A DNA stretch of 64,000 bases from Ilex aquifolium (taxonomy: Eukaryota > Streptophyta > Magnoliopsida > Aquifoliales > Aquifoliaceae): positions 54,027,093 to 54,091,092 of the forward strand of contig OX637392.1 in assembly GCA_951799425.1 (NCBI GenBank), given 5' to 3'. The translations under genes and the position numbers were made by a program. Positions 10,383-22,630 of the stretch are shown piece by piece. Under the pieces are notes generated by a model. The model made no database searches, was not told the DNA's origin, and was given only the letters and a program-made list of their open reading frames with translations. The stretch's first letter is position 1. Each line of letters opens with the position of its first letter.

Positions 10383-13300
10383 TACGCTCATATGGAATAT
10401 CAGAGGGATCAGCCAGGCCTCTTCGCTTAGAAGGCTTAGTAGGCTGATCCACTCACACCACTTATCGATGTTCTGTATTTTGGAGCCTTTTGTTGACCCG
10501 GATCGGTTGGAGTCTTTTCGGATTCGTTTGCACATGGAGCACAGTTTTTGTTCTATCACGGGAAGATTTGGATCTTTTGGTCTTCCCCTTTTCGATTGGA
10601 GGTTCTTCAGGATGATGGTCAGGTGGTTCACTGTCAGGTGCAACATTCTTCCTTACCCGATCCAGTTTTTGTTTCTTTTGTGTATGCCAGTTGCGTGACT
10701 TCTGTACGACAAGGTTTGTGGGATGCCTTGACACAGTTTGGGAGCATTCATGATGGTCCATGGATGGTTGATGGGGATTTCAACGTTGTTGAGTCCCATT
10801 CTGAGATCCGGGGGGGGTCATACCCAGTCTCAGTCTGCTATTGATGCATTTTTCCTTAGCTTTGTTGTCTAGTGGTTTGGAGGATGCTGGGTTTGAGGGT
10901 AATCCATTCACATGGACGAATGGACGTACCTGGAGGAGATTGGATAGAGTAGTGGTGAATGCTCAGTGGAGTTCTTATTTTTCTGTGTTTCGGGTTGCCC
11001 ACCTGAATCGGACTTGTTCAGATCATTCACCATTGTTGATCTCTAGAGATCAGCGTCAAAGTAGAGGGCCGAGCCGATTCAAGTTTCTTCACACTTGGAC
11101 TAGGCACAGAGAGTTTATGGAGGTTGTGCGGCAGAGCTGGACCCTTCCTGTGTTTGCTTCGGGGATGTCTGCGTTTCAATCGAAGCTTATTCGGTTGAAA
11201 CAAACCCTGAAGGTCTGGAACAAGGAAGTGTTCGGCAATGTGTTTCAGCGGGTTCAGGAGGCGGAGGCCGAGGTTAGTAGGAGAGAGGTGGCACATGATC
11301 AGTCAGGGTCTTCTTCAGATCGGGCTGCCCTTCATCAGGCCAGGGCTGAGTTGCAGCAGGCTTTACAGTGTGAGGAGTCCTTTATGAGACAGCAGTCCCG
11401 AGTCCGTTGGCTTCGAGAGGGGGATTCGAACACCCGTTTCTTTCATGCTTCAGTGAGGAAGAAGCGGCATGTTCTCTCAGTCCATCGGATCCGGGGTGAT
11501 GACGCAGAGTGGATTACTGAGCCTGGGGCTATTCGCGCTTCGGCAGTGTCCTTTTTTTCAGGGATTGTTCTCTGTGGGGGCTGGTCAGGTTGAGGTTGCA
11601 GATTTTTCGGCTATTCCAGCTATTGTGACTAATGCAGATGATGTTGGGTTGTGTGCTATGCCGACTTTAGAGGAGGTGAGACAGGTCGTGTTCTCTATTG
11701 ATTCTGATAGTGCGCCAGGGCCGGATGGGTATTGTAGTCGCTTTTATCAATTTTGCTGGGACATTGTGGGAGCAGATTTGCTGGCTGCAGTTCAAGATTA
11801 CTTCAGGGGTTCTCCTATGCCACGAGGATTCATGAGCACGTTGGTGGTGCTTTTGCCCAAGAAGGAGTCACCTTCTACTTGGGCAGATTTTCGGCCGATC
11901 AGTTTATGTAACGTGAGTAACAAGGTGATCACGAAGATCCTCGTTTCTCGTCTGTCATCCTTGTTGCCGCGTATCATATCACCGACGCAGAGTGGGTTTG
12001 TGCCGGGCCGAGTGTTGCAGGACAATGTTCTTTTGGCTCAGGAGTTGGTTCGTGATTTGGGGAGAGGTTCCCGGGGTGGGAATGTCGTGCTGAAACTTGA
12101 TATGGCTAAGGCATATGATAGGATGTCTTGGCCATTTATACTTCAGATGTTGCGGGCTTTTGGGTTCTCTGAGGACTGGATTTCTTTGGTTCGGCGGGCT
12201 ATCTGGGGGCCCTGGTTTTCTGTGATGGTGAATGGGGTTAGTCAGGGGTTTTTTCAATCGCAGGGGGGGCTGCGACAGGGTGATCCCCTTTCTCCTTGTT
12301 TGTTCATCATTGCTGCAGAGTATCTCTCTCGAGGCTTGGACTATTTGTATGCTAGGTTTCCGGGGGTGGCTTATAGTACTGGAGTTGGGGTTTCGGTTTC
12401 ACATTTGGCTTTTGCTAATGACATTATTATTTTTGCTAATGGGTGCCGGTCGAGCTTACAGCGAGTTATGAATTTTCTTCATCACTATGAGGCTGCCTCT
12501 GGTCAGTTAGTTAGTCAGAGCAAGAGCAGTTTCTATATCAGTTCGAGTGCCTCGCATTCTAGAGAGGTGATTGCACGACAGACCACTGGGTTTCAGAGGC
12601 GTGACCTTCCATTTATTTATCTGGGGTGCCCTATCTACTTGGGTCATCTTCGAATTTCGTACTTTGATGAGATGATTCGGAAGGTGCGCGAGCGGATTTC
12701 TGGATGGGCGAATCGCTTGCTTTCCTTTGGAGGTAAGCTCACTTTGATTCGTCATGTGCTCGCGTCGATGCCTATCCACTTGTTTCATGTGCTGAGGCCT
12801 CCTGCAGATGTTTTCCACCAGTTAGAGAGGATGTTCACTCGTTTCTTGTGGGGTGACACAGCTATCCATCAGAGGATTCATTGGTGTCACTGGGCTAAGG
12901 TATGTTACCCTGTAGATGAGGGCGGCTTAGGGGTGCGTTCTTTTTCTGACTTAGCTGAGGCTTGTGAGATGAAGCTGTGGTGGAATTTTCGTGCTCAACA
13001 GTCACTTTGATCCACTTTTATGAGGGCCAAGTACTGTAGGTCCGCCCATCCTGGACTGATTGAGTTTCGTTACCCAGCTTCACCTCTTTGGAGGCGATTA
13101 TGTGGGATTCGATCCGTGGCTGAGCCGAAGATCAGGTGGTTAGTACGGTCCGGCGAGGTCAGTTTCTGGTATGATTGTTGGTTGGGGGATTACCCTTTGG
13201 CTTTAGTGTGTCCGGGGGCAGTTCTTGGGGTTCCTGTTTCCGCTTACTGGGCGGGTCGACGGTGGGACAGAGGCCGATTGTTGGGAGTTTTGCCTTCTTC

Positions 13301-14378
13301 AATTGTTGAGCAGATTGTGCAGATTCCGATTCTGGATCAGGGGGTTGATCAGATGAGGTGGAGTTTGTCTTTGGATGAGAATTTTTCCTTGAGGACTGCT
13401 TGGGCTGATATTCGCTGTGTGGCTTCAGTTCGGCCTGGGTTTTCTTGTGTCTGGCAGAGACATATTCCGACTAAGGTCTCATTCTTTATGTGGCGGTTGT
13501 TTCATGATTTCCTGGCCACAGATGATGGATTAGAGAGACGGGGTTTTCATGTAGTATCCCGGTGTGTGTGTGGTGGGGCTGTTGAGACTCTTAGGCATCT
13601 TTTTTTGGATTGTCCGCTTGCAGTTCAGGTGTGGGATCACTTTTATCAGATGTTTGGGATCAGATCTTGGCCGTTTCAGACTCCTTATGCTTTAATGCTT
13701 CGTTGGCGGCGTTGTGCTCCTTCTGCAGGTCATGTGCGGGTACTACTACCGTGCTTTATTCTGTGGCACCTGTGGAAGGCACGTAATGCTTTTAGGTTCG
13801 ATGGTCGAGCCTTCCAGGTGCCTGTTGTGGTTCAGAGGGTTATGACCGAGTTGCAGTTGATTGGGCTTGTTTTTGGGTTTGCTCCGAGTCAGTTGCGTCG
13901 GGATGAGTCGGTTGAGTTTGTGGGTTCTCTTAGGGTTTTGGTTCCTCGGCCTCGGCCTCTTCGCTTGGTTGCTTGGACTCGTCCTGTACCAGGTTGTCTG
14001 AAGATCAGTGTTGATGGCTGTTCTAAAGGCAATCCGGGGTTGTCTGCGGCAGGGGGTGTTATTCGGGACCACCAGGGTCGAGTTCTCAGGGCTTTTGGCT
14101 TGTTTCTGGGGCATCAGCCTATTCTGTATGCGGAGATGCAGGCTGTTTGTGCTGGGTTGGAGTTGGCTGCGGATTTGGGAGCTTCGGAGTTGGTAGTGGA
14201 GTCAGATTCAGCTACAGTGGTTTCTTGGGTTTATTCTCAGGGTACTGGATGCTGGGTTTATGCTTACCTGCTTGCTCGGATTCGGCTTTTGTGTACTTCT
14301 CTCTCGGCTAGAGTCTGCCACGTCCTGCGGGAGGCGAATCAGGCAGCTGACTTCATGGCTAATTGGGCTTGTTCTTAG
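10375..14378 (+). pseudogene. LINE ORF2: endonuclease - reverse transcriptase - zf-RVT - RNase H, broken in four places
   Basis: Starts at ATG 10375 inside the last codons of ORF1. An APE-type endonuclease begins with LIWNIRGI and continues after a shift with GKIWIFW, FVYASC, GDFNVV and the SDHSPL motif near 11020. The reverse transcriptase follows: WADFRPISLCNVSNKVITK, QSGFVPGRVLQDN, LKLDMAKAYDRMSW, QGGLRQGDPLSP. The catalytic FADD is FAND here (AAT at 12417-12419). Next come a zf-RVT domain (HIPTKVSFFMWRLFHD) and an RNase H with all four acidic positions (SVDGCSKGNPG, AEMQAV, VESDSA, NQAADF). Frameshifts lie in homopolymers at about 10545-10549 (T5), 10810-10817 (G8) and 11552-11558 (T7), and an in-frame TGA lies at 13008-13010. 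The active-site change independently argues that the enzyme is dead. Confidence 0.95.
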
Positions 14379-14673
14379 CAGCTCAATCAGCGATTTCTTG
14401 ATTCGTCATCCCTTCCTTCTGGGATTGTTGGCATCCTCGCCTTGGATGCTCGACAGACTCCTCATGTTCGTCGGTGAATTTTATTTTCATTTTTGTTTTC
14501 AGTTATTTTGTTCTGTGAGGAGTTTCCAGTTGCTTTGATCTTCCCACTTTGTACTTCTGGAGGTTTGACTCTTTGTCCTCCTCCCTTGTACTTTTCCCCT
14601 TTTAGTTATATATACAAGTAGGGGTCTGCCAAACCCTCCACCCACACTGGGTGGCTTTGGGAAAAAAAAAAAA

Positions 14674-15474
14674 AATGTTGGGAGTCGTTGTGGTGGGGTA
14701 TGGATTGTTTTCACCAATTCCTGGTTCTTGTGGATTTGCTTATCCAACTAACATTATTTTTTTTTTGGTTTTACTATTTGTTCTGAATCCTAAAGGATTT
14801 CAAAGGTGCTAAAGTTATTGAATAGAATAACAAGCGAACATTTTAGTTAAATTAAGGGTAAGTGGATATGGATGCCAAATTACATTTTTTCCTTATGAAA
14901 TATTACAAATAATTTTTTGGGAAGTCAACTAATGAAAAAACGTAGATTGAGAAAGCAGGATGGCTAAATAAAAAAAAAATTATGGGCTTGATTGAAACTT
15001 GGACTAAAATTTAGGGGCCAAATACGGTTTTAATCCATTTAGATAGTTTTGGAGGCCTTTATCAATCATTTATCAATATAATATGGCGACAACATCAAGA
15101 GCTTTACAAAAATAGAAGTATATATATTTTGTTGTTTACGTATGGTTAATATTTATATACAACTCCTGGGTCACTAATGAGTGGCTCACTTGTTCTAATC
15201 ACATAATCAACAAATCGGAAAAAAGAAACAAAAAACAAGAGCAAAAATGAAAAGAACAATGACAGAAAGCCTCTTTATTATAGATAATGGGCAATACAAT
15301 AAGGGGGGTGGCACCCAACTTGTTACATATCTAAGTAGATGGAGTAAGAAGGAAAAAGACGCACAAGTCAGTATATCAAGACTCAGTTCCTATCATTCAC
15401 CAAATCTTAAACGATTAGAAGTATGCAATTACGTCCAGGTAAGTCTTTCCATAACTCGAACTTGAGACTCCAAG
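14674..15474. other. 3' flank of GLR-A, paralogous to 43295-44390
   Basis: The flank resumes after the LINE with the right TSD copy and matches the GLR-B flank in order: GGTGGGGTATG, CACCAATTCCTGGTTCT, GGATTTCAAAGGTGCTAAAG, AAATTTAGGGGCCAAATACG. The last ~230 bp should be the 3' UTR of the minus-strand GLR-A. It has an AATAAA on the minus strand (plus 15274-15279) about 200 bp past the stop codon. Confidence 0.75.
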
Positions 15475-17022
15475 TCACAAAGGAACACGCCTTTCTTCAT
15501 CAGGATTGGTAACTTTAACTTCAATCGACGTTGGTGCTTGAGATTGCTCCGAAGTCTCTGAAGAACTTGTGCACTCAGTACTAGAAGAGTTGCATTCATA
15601 AACCCCTAATGCTTGAACAGTGTTTGGAGTTGTACCTTGAAGTTTTCTCACTATGATATGAAAATACTTTACCAACCCAGCCAACTTATACAACACAGTG
15701 CTATAAATCAAAGTAATATCTCCCTTGTATGACTGGTGAGTTGCAAATAATAGATAACATATGGTGGAAATGAGGGCTGAGAAGAGGTAGAGACCCCAAA
15801 AACTTTGCCAACTCAAGCTATCAATCTTGTCAAGAGTTTGAGAGTTTAGACACTTGGGAGAAGGAGTAAACCATTGAGTTTCCAATTGTTCCAACCTACC
15901 ATTCTCTGATAAGGTCAGAATAGCTTGGGAGACATCTTTAACAATTGGAGAGCCTTTCTGAAATACCTGCATGGTGAGAGTAATTTTGTCTAGCGAGCAA
16001 ACAAATTCAAAAGAAGGGTCATAAATGAACCGATATGTTCATGGATAAATTGGTAATAATTCTTGCCTTAGTTTGTTCGTTTTTATAAATAAGTTGATCT
16101 CTGGCATAGTTTTAAAGCGCTTTCAATAAACAAGCTAAGCCCGATTAATGGCTTGTTTGGATTGTAGTCCTATTCAAAATAGTTTTAAAGCTTGGCTCAA
16201 TTCAATCCATTTGTAGTCCTATTCAAAATAGTATAAAGAGTTCCAGTAACTACTCACAAATCCAAAGCCTCCAAATCTGTGAACAACTCCATCTGTGGGT
16301 GTGGCAACAGTGTACCCCTTGCAAAAATGATTCATGAACGCCTTTGAATAAGGGAGTTCAACAAATGCTGCAGTGATATTGCCACTCTCGAATTCGGCTG
16401 GGTAGTCGTATTCGTTGCTGATGCTCTTGATGTTTCTGGGGTCAAATTTAAGCACATTTTGTAGATACAGTTTTATAAACGAATTGATGCCACAACCTAC
16501 TGGTGCATTGTTCTTCTTCAACCACTCTATGTCTGTTATGTTGGGTTCTAGGCGTTGGACAGTGAGCATTGAGGAGAAACTCGCAGTGTAGCTTGAGGAT
16601 AAGACTAAGACAACGAAGAGCCATACCACCACTACTACGCGAGTGTAACTGTTGTGAACCCTTTCCCCTGTGATATGACCACAAGTGTTTGAGTTATGGT
16701 CTGTTTGATACTATAAAGCAATTCAATACATTAAACCAAGTACATTCAACACTTTTCGAGTTAATTATAGTAGATGTAACCAATATGGTTTTTCTATCTC
16801 GAAGTGTACCAAGCATAGTAAATGCAAGGAGAAGGAATATAGTGTTACCATCTAGTAAATAAGTGAATCTCACACAATTTAATAATCACTCCTCTATATA
16901 ATCTGATAACCACTCATTTAAAAAAAAAATAGGGTCTACTTTATCTATTTAGTTGTGTTTTCATTTTGAATGGTGACACCACATAAGATTGATGATGTGG
17001 TGTTACTGTTACATTAAACATT

Positions 17023-17205
17023 GAGTAATGCTACACTAACCAAATTTTGGGACCAAATTTAGAGCCCAAATGACATGACAGCATATCATTTGGAGTCTTT
17101 ATTGGGGCCCAAATAACATGACACCAAATAAAGAAGCCCAAGTCAACTGTCATGTCCTTTAGGCTCTAAATTTGGTCCCAAAATTTGGTCAGTATAGCAT
17201 TACTC
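17023..17205. mobile_element. 183-bp fold-back MITE with 9-bp TSD (MULE-like), GLR-A intron 3
   Basis: The element is a long imperfect palindrome: GAGTAATGCTACACTAACC at the left is mirrored by a right end that terminates GTATAGCATTACTC, and the inner arms CCAAATTTTGGGACC and GGTCCCAAAATTTGG pair. It is flanked by the 9-bp direct repeat TTAAACATT (17014-17022 and 17206-17214). 9-bp TSDs are typical of Mutator-like elements. Confidence 0.9.
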
Positions 17206-18924
17206 TTAAACATTTGCTCAAGAGGTGAGATGAATAAAATGAATGTGTTTTCTTCATGGTATATTCATGCTTCAACCACTATTGTCAGTCAATATAGCCT
17301 ACTAGAAACCTAGGGGGAACAAATTACAGCATGTAAAATCTAAAGGAACTGATTGCAACACGAGGCATAGTTGGAAGAGAGAAATTGTAATTAACCCTTT
17401 AATTAATTAAACCATTTTTTTACTGAATTTGTTGAACTACATTGGCATAGGGTGCACTCATGCGGGTTGAGAGATTAAACTCTAAGCTCAACCCAAGATA
17501 TGAGACTCCTAACCCAAAGTTAATCCACACTATTAACTCGAGTATTGTCAATGATTAGATCTTCAAACTTGGGTTCAACCCAGGTGACATGACACAAGTA
17601 GAATTTCGGGTTCGGGCTGGACTAAAACTACATTTGCACTTGGGTTTAATTCCCTTATCTAAACTATGTGGGTTGAAATTTGGGTTAAATATGAATTATG
17701 CCTATAAGTCCAACTCAAGTCCTACTCAAATATTGAAGCTCTAAGTCGACTTCCAAAATATTTCAGATTAAGCTCGAATTGACCAGCCCAAACAACATCC
17801 CTAGATTAGTCTAATAGGTTTTGTTAGCCGTGCTTGTACTAAGCTCATCAGAATGTTACACTTTATAGAAAGACTACGACATTGAACGTGATATCGTACT
17901 AAAATTTATAATTTTTTATATGCAAGTTATAAAGTTTTGAGGTGTAAGTTATAGCTACGTAGCTATGTCATAAATAATAATCTTTAGTAAGATAGAATTA
18001 CCCTACAATCTATAATTGTTGAAAAGGACACTTACTCTGTGCAAAGAACAGTGAGGTGGAGGTGAACCAAAGTGAAGTCCCCAGTTGATTATGCCATGGG
18101 CCTGCAAACTCCGGATTCGATTGACGCTCCAAAAGCCAGACTATGAACACAGTGTAGAGCAAAATGGTAGCAGTCACTGCCCAAATTTCCATGGTGAAAG
18201 GCTTCAAGAAAATCCATGTTTTTTCATTCTTGGACTTCACCGTTACTATCATTGACAAGCTTGATTCGACGTATGACTGTGTAAATTCCACATACTTTGA
18301 TCGATTGGCCAGTATGGTTACGTCACCAATCACAACGTCGAATGTCTTAAATTAATTATGGTACACATTTCAAACATAAGATCTTTGTAAGAAATTTTGA
18401 CGCAAAAAAGTCACAAAGAAAACCAACAAATTAAAGTAGTAAAACACATAATTCAAGAAATTATGTGGGCAGAAGAACAACAAGTAGTTCCTTGTCTTCT
18501 AACTGAATTAGATCACTTCCAAATTCTGACGAGATCATAGCTCAAAAGAAACATCGATCTTCAAATTTAAATTACTAAAAAACCAATAAACATCAATCTC
18601 CTATCTGGGTCAGATTCTAGAAAAGGGTCCCGAAAGAGCCGCTTGGTGGTGCTACATGTTGAACCCAAAGAAAGCCTTGTTCATAGGCTTCAGGTTGGCC
18701 AATCCATGGAAATTTTTAATTAGAATTAATCACGCTTTACATCGAAACGCATAACAAAAGTACGCACAGACTTGGGTGGTGTGGGGTGGCTGGTGTGTGT
18801 GGGCAGAGACGGGCCATGGCCCCCTTCATATTTTCAGAATTATCTTATTCTTCCTTTGCGTTTTCAATAATTCTATATCTCCTGGTAGGTTTTCAAAAAC
18901 TTCTTTTCGTATAAAAGACTAGTT

Positions 18925-19392
18925 ATGGCTAAAGGCACAGAGTAATAATAAAATAGTCAACAATAAATATATTTGTAATTACACTCAAAATTAAATCTCA
19001 AACATAGAAGAGAGAGAAATGAATTTAAACACATGTTGTAGTGTGGGTGAGCGGTAGACAACAGTGGTGATGGTGGGAGACGGTGATGGTTGTGGTGGGT
19101 AGTACGACTGTGGTCATGGTGGCAGCCGTGAGTGGCAAAGGTGATAGTGGTGGTGGGTTTTGGGTGACGATAGTTGTAGTGGCAGTCATAGGTGATGACG
19201 ATGGTGGTGGCAGCCGTGGATGACAAAGTTGATAGTGGTGGTGGGTTTTGGGTGACGATGGTGGTAGTGGCAGTCATGTGGGTAATAGCGATTGTGGTGG
19301 TAGCGCCGAGTGTGGGTGGTGATGGGCGACGGTAATGGTGGTTGGCAGTGGTGATGGTGGGGCGACGACGGTGGTGCTGGCGGTGATGGGTT
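18925..19392. repeat. GTG/GAT-rich dispersed repeat in GLR-A intron 2
   Basis: It begins with GCACAGAGTAATAATAAA and AGAGAGAAATGAATTTAAAC, then about 370 bp of degenerate GGTGGTGATGG-like repeat. The same leader and the same GTG-rich body recur at about 39610-40570, so this is one dispersed family, not independent simple repeats. The minus-strand open frame is a His/Thr/Pro low-complexity artefact. Confidence 0.75.
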
Positions 19393-20611
19393 GTGGTCAA
19401 TAAAATTGTCACAAATTAAATTTCCTAATGATAAGTTAGAAATAGTTTTTGAATTTTATGAACTAATTTTTTGTGAAAGTATCATACAGTGATAAGGTCG
19501 TCTTATTTTAAAATATAATAATAGTAACTTGTCGAATGATTTCATTTCATCAAATTCTAAATTGTGTCACTGCTTTTATTTGGCACCCTCATGATAAATT
19601 TCTAGTTCCGACCATGTGTGGTGTGAGAGGATGCTAGAGTGGGTAAGGTAAGGATTGTAAAACACATGCATCGCACGCTGTACCTTTAGTACATATATAA
19701 CAATCCAATAGAGTAGAAAGTGCTGGAGAAAACTTTCATCTCCATTTGCTTAGTTTTCGTATTTTTGACTTCATGAATTAGAAAAACTAACTTTTAGCAA
19801 TGCCAACTATATGCTATTATGCCAACAAACTTTCAACACCTAGACATTCAAATATACCATGACAACTATATGCTATTATGTAATCCTTTCTCAAAATTTA
19901 ACCAACTAAAATTTTAACAATATCATAATGGGAGTGGGATTGAGGATAGAGGTTGTTGGGGTGAGAGAAATGCAAATTTTTTGCATCGCATGAGCATGCT
20001 TTAGTTGTGCGTAGGATAATTAATGATATGTAGGAAAACTACAAGGAATGATGATAAGTATAGAGTTATTATACGTACCTGGTTAGCCACATGATCAACT
20101 AGGTCATTGTAGGTGCCATTGTATGGTACAAATTCATGAGGTAGGGGATAACTTTGCTCCAAAATTTTCAGCACCTCATAGAAGACATCAATGCAGAAAC
20201 CAGAAAAACTCCATTCATTCAAACTTATATTCCAATCCACCTTCACAAATTTCTGAAAAGTAGTTTTTCCCGGAACTCCAATCTTCATAGGCTTTGCATC
20301 ACTAGGCATCGACCATCCTCGTGGAGTTCGTTTTAGGTCCCCGGGCCAACTTACCAAACTGGCCAAAGCGTCCATGGAATCACCCTTTGTTTTTGGGTCA
20401 CTTTCTTCATTAACAAGGCTCTTTGAAAATCCTATCGCCGATGACCAAAAGTCGAGCTCTTTGTATCTTTTTCCAACAACATTTACAATTCTATATAGAG
20501 AGGACCCTGCTAGCTCTCCTCTATGAAAACTAATATCCCCACTTAAACTAGTGAAGTTGCTTGATAAAATACTTTTCAGTAGTGTAGTTGAACCAGTACT
20601 GCTACTACCTG

Positions 20612-21284
20612 ATGTAGACCAAGAAGAAGGAATTGGGAGAGAATAAGAAAACTGATGAGAAATTAAAAAATGTTAAGAAGAATTTAGAGAAGAGTGAGAA
20701 TTGAGAAGAAGAATCAATATTCCACAATTCAATCAATCAAAGTCTACCCAAAAATTATTATTACCTTAATATAGGTAAACACCAAAATCCGAAAATCAAA
20801 TATGTACAATATAACTCTACTCCAAAATAAGTGAAAAATCAGAAATTAAGAAATAAATTCAAAATAATAAAAAATGTCAATTTCACAATGGAAAATTACA
20901 GTTAGAGCCCGTCAACTATACCCCTCATTTCATATTACCACTAGACTATCCAATTTCTCACATTGCACCTTAAACTAATGGTTTTAATGTCATATTGCTT
21001 CAATAGTTAACTTCTATCCAAATTTTCACAACAAATCAAATAGAATTCCACGTTGTTAGATGTTGGCTTTCTCTCTATAGCTCAGAGGAATTCCTTTTTT
21101 GCTCTGATTTGTCTTGAAAAAATGCAGAAAAGTTAATGATTGGGCAGATGTGAGTCTTGAACAATAATTGAAGAGGCAATGTGAAAAAGTGTAAGGTTTA
21201 GGGGTAATGTGAAACTAGGAGCATAGAAGAGGTCTATGTGTAATTTTCTGTTTTTAAATTCTAAATTTCAATTCCATCCCCACC
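20612..21284. mobile_element. 673-bp insertion in GLR-A exon 2 with an 8-bp TSD, possibly spliceable
   Basis: GLR-B is continuous here. In GLR-A the coding sequence is split by AT-rich DNA bounded by the direct repeat ACTACCTG (plus) at 20604-20611 and 21285-21292. Read in the gene direction the repeat is CAGGTAGT, so the left copy supplies CAG|GT and the right copy TCAG|GT. Excising 21289-20609 as a GT-AG intron restores the pre-insertion sequence in frame. 8-bp TSDs fit hAT elements, but I see no convincing terminal inverted repeat. Inside (about 20888-21250) is a MITE-like segment whose ends GGAAAATTACA and TGTAATTTTC are inverted. Confidence 0.75.
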
Positions 21285-22630
21285 ACTACCTGTTCGGTTT
21301 ATGGCATTTGCAATGGTAGTAAGGCTATCATATGCTCGTAGGGCATGAATTCCCATCTCGGAGTTGTCTTCCTCAGGGTAATCTGATCGGAAAACTCGCA
21401 AAAACTGTTGCCTGAAGTCCAGAAAAGACTACTATCTTCAACAAAATATGTCTTGATTCCTAGAGCACCTTCCATGGAGGATATAACAGAAGTATTAACA
21501 GAATCCAAGAGGCTCGCAAACGGGTCTATAATTATCCATGTTGAATCTCTCCCAATAAGCGTCATCTGCTTTGCTTGTCTAAACAAATGAGCAGCCATTG
21601 ATGAAGATAATTGAAGAACAATAAAAACCCTGGATTGTTTACTTAATAGCTCAGCTACACTTTCACTAACAAAGCCTTTTGGATCAGATAGAGAGGAAAA
21701 TGGTGGAAGAACCAGACGATATTCAATTTCTACGCCATGATCTTGGAGTGAATCAGATAATGCAGCAAACATTCCGAAATCGGTTTCATAGTAGTCAGCC
21801 TCAACGATTGCTATGACTTTTCGCTAGTTGAATGAGCAAACAATCTCCGTGATACATCTAATTTGTTCAGTAACATTGGTAGCCATTTGCACCAAGAAAG
21901 GCCACCGAGGCGGCGTTAGTGGTTGTGGGAGGATGACTGATGCAAAGGAGACAATGGGTACCTGAGCTCGGTTTCCGACGTCAGTGACTAATGCTGCTTC
22001 CTCCCATGTCTCCATGCCTATGATGGCTTGCACATTATTTTCCTTAATAAGTTCTTCAGCTGTTTAAAAAAAAAGGGTCAAAGGTAATCCAAATAATTCT
22101 ACCATTAGTTTCTTTCCTATCAACACTTACACCATTAAAAAGAACATCAATAACAAATTTCTTAATGTTAGAAGATTTCGTAGTAGTACAAAAAGGCTAA
22201 TTAATTGCTCGGAAAGATCACCAACTTTTGGATTGCTTAATTTTATTGTTAGTGAAAAGATACATCATCAGAAGAAATTATATATAAATTATACTTTGAC
22301 TCCTTCAACTATGAATCCAGTCTCGCTTTATCTCCTCAACTCCAAGTTTTTACCATTGCCCTCTCAAATGCTTGTATTAGTTTCATAGTATCCCAAAGTT
22401 AAACACCCAACATGTTTTGGACGGCAATTGTTCCAATATGTAGTAAATTGCATGTTTTTAATGTCTACAATTAGGGTAGCGTGAAACCAATAACAATAGT
22501 TGGATGTTCAATGTGAAAAATGTCAGGGTTGAGAAACCAAATAACCATAAGTAAATATGAAATATGCGAAAAGTGACACTTGAGGGGAGAATATAAAATA
22601 GATAACATAGATGAGATGGTCAAAATATAA

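Larger units (their letters stand above)
7899..14673 (+). mobile_element. Full-length non-LTR retrotransposon (LINE, plant L1-like) with TSD
   Basis: The element is bounded by the 11-bp direct repeat AATGTTGGGAG at 7888-7898 and 14674-14684 and ends in an A-run at 14662-14673. It has a 5' UTR with tandem monomers, ORF1 (8517-10382), ORF2 (10375-14378) and a ~295-bp 3' UTR. The paralogous empty site near 43290 (ATGCTAAAGTTGGGATTC, then GGTGGGGTATG) reads straight through, confirming the insertion and its limits. ORF1 has one stop; ORF2 has three frameshifts, one stop and a changed RT active site, so this copy should not move on its own. Confidence 0.95.

Noticed and set aside
10545-11558. Programmed ribosomal frameshifting in LINE ORF2
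   Set aside because: Three shifts plus a stop and a dead active site in one ORF fit decay or sequencing indels better than regulation.
18957-19412. 151-codon minus-strand open frame rich in His, Thr and Pro
   Set aside because: It is the translation of a GTG/GAT repeat; no stops arise because of composition. The same holds for 39895-40326.
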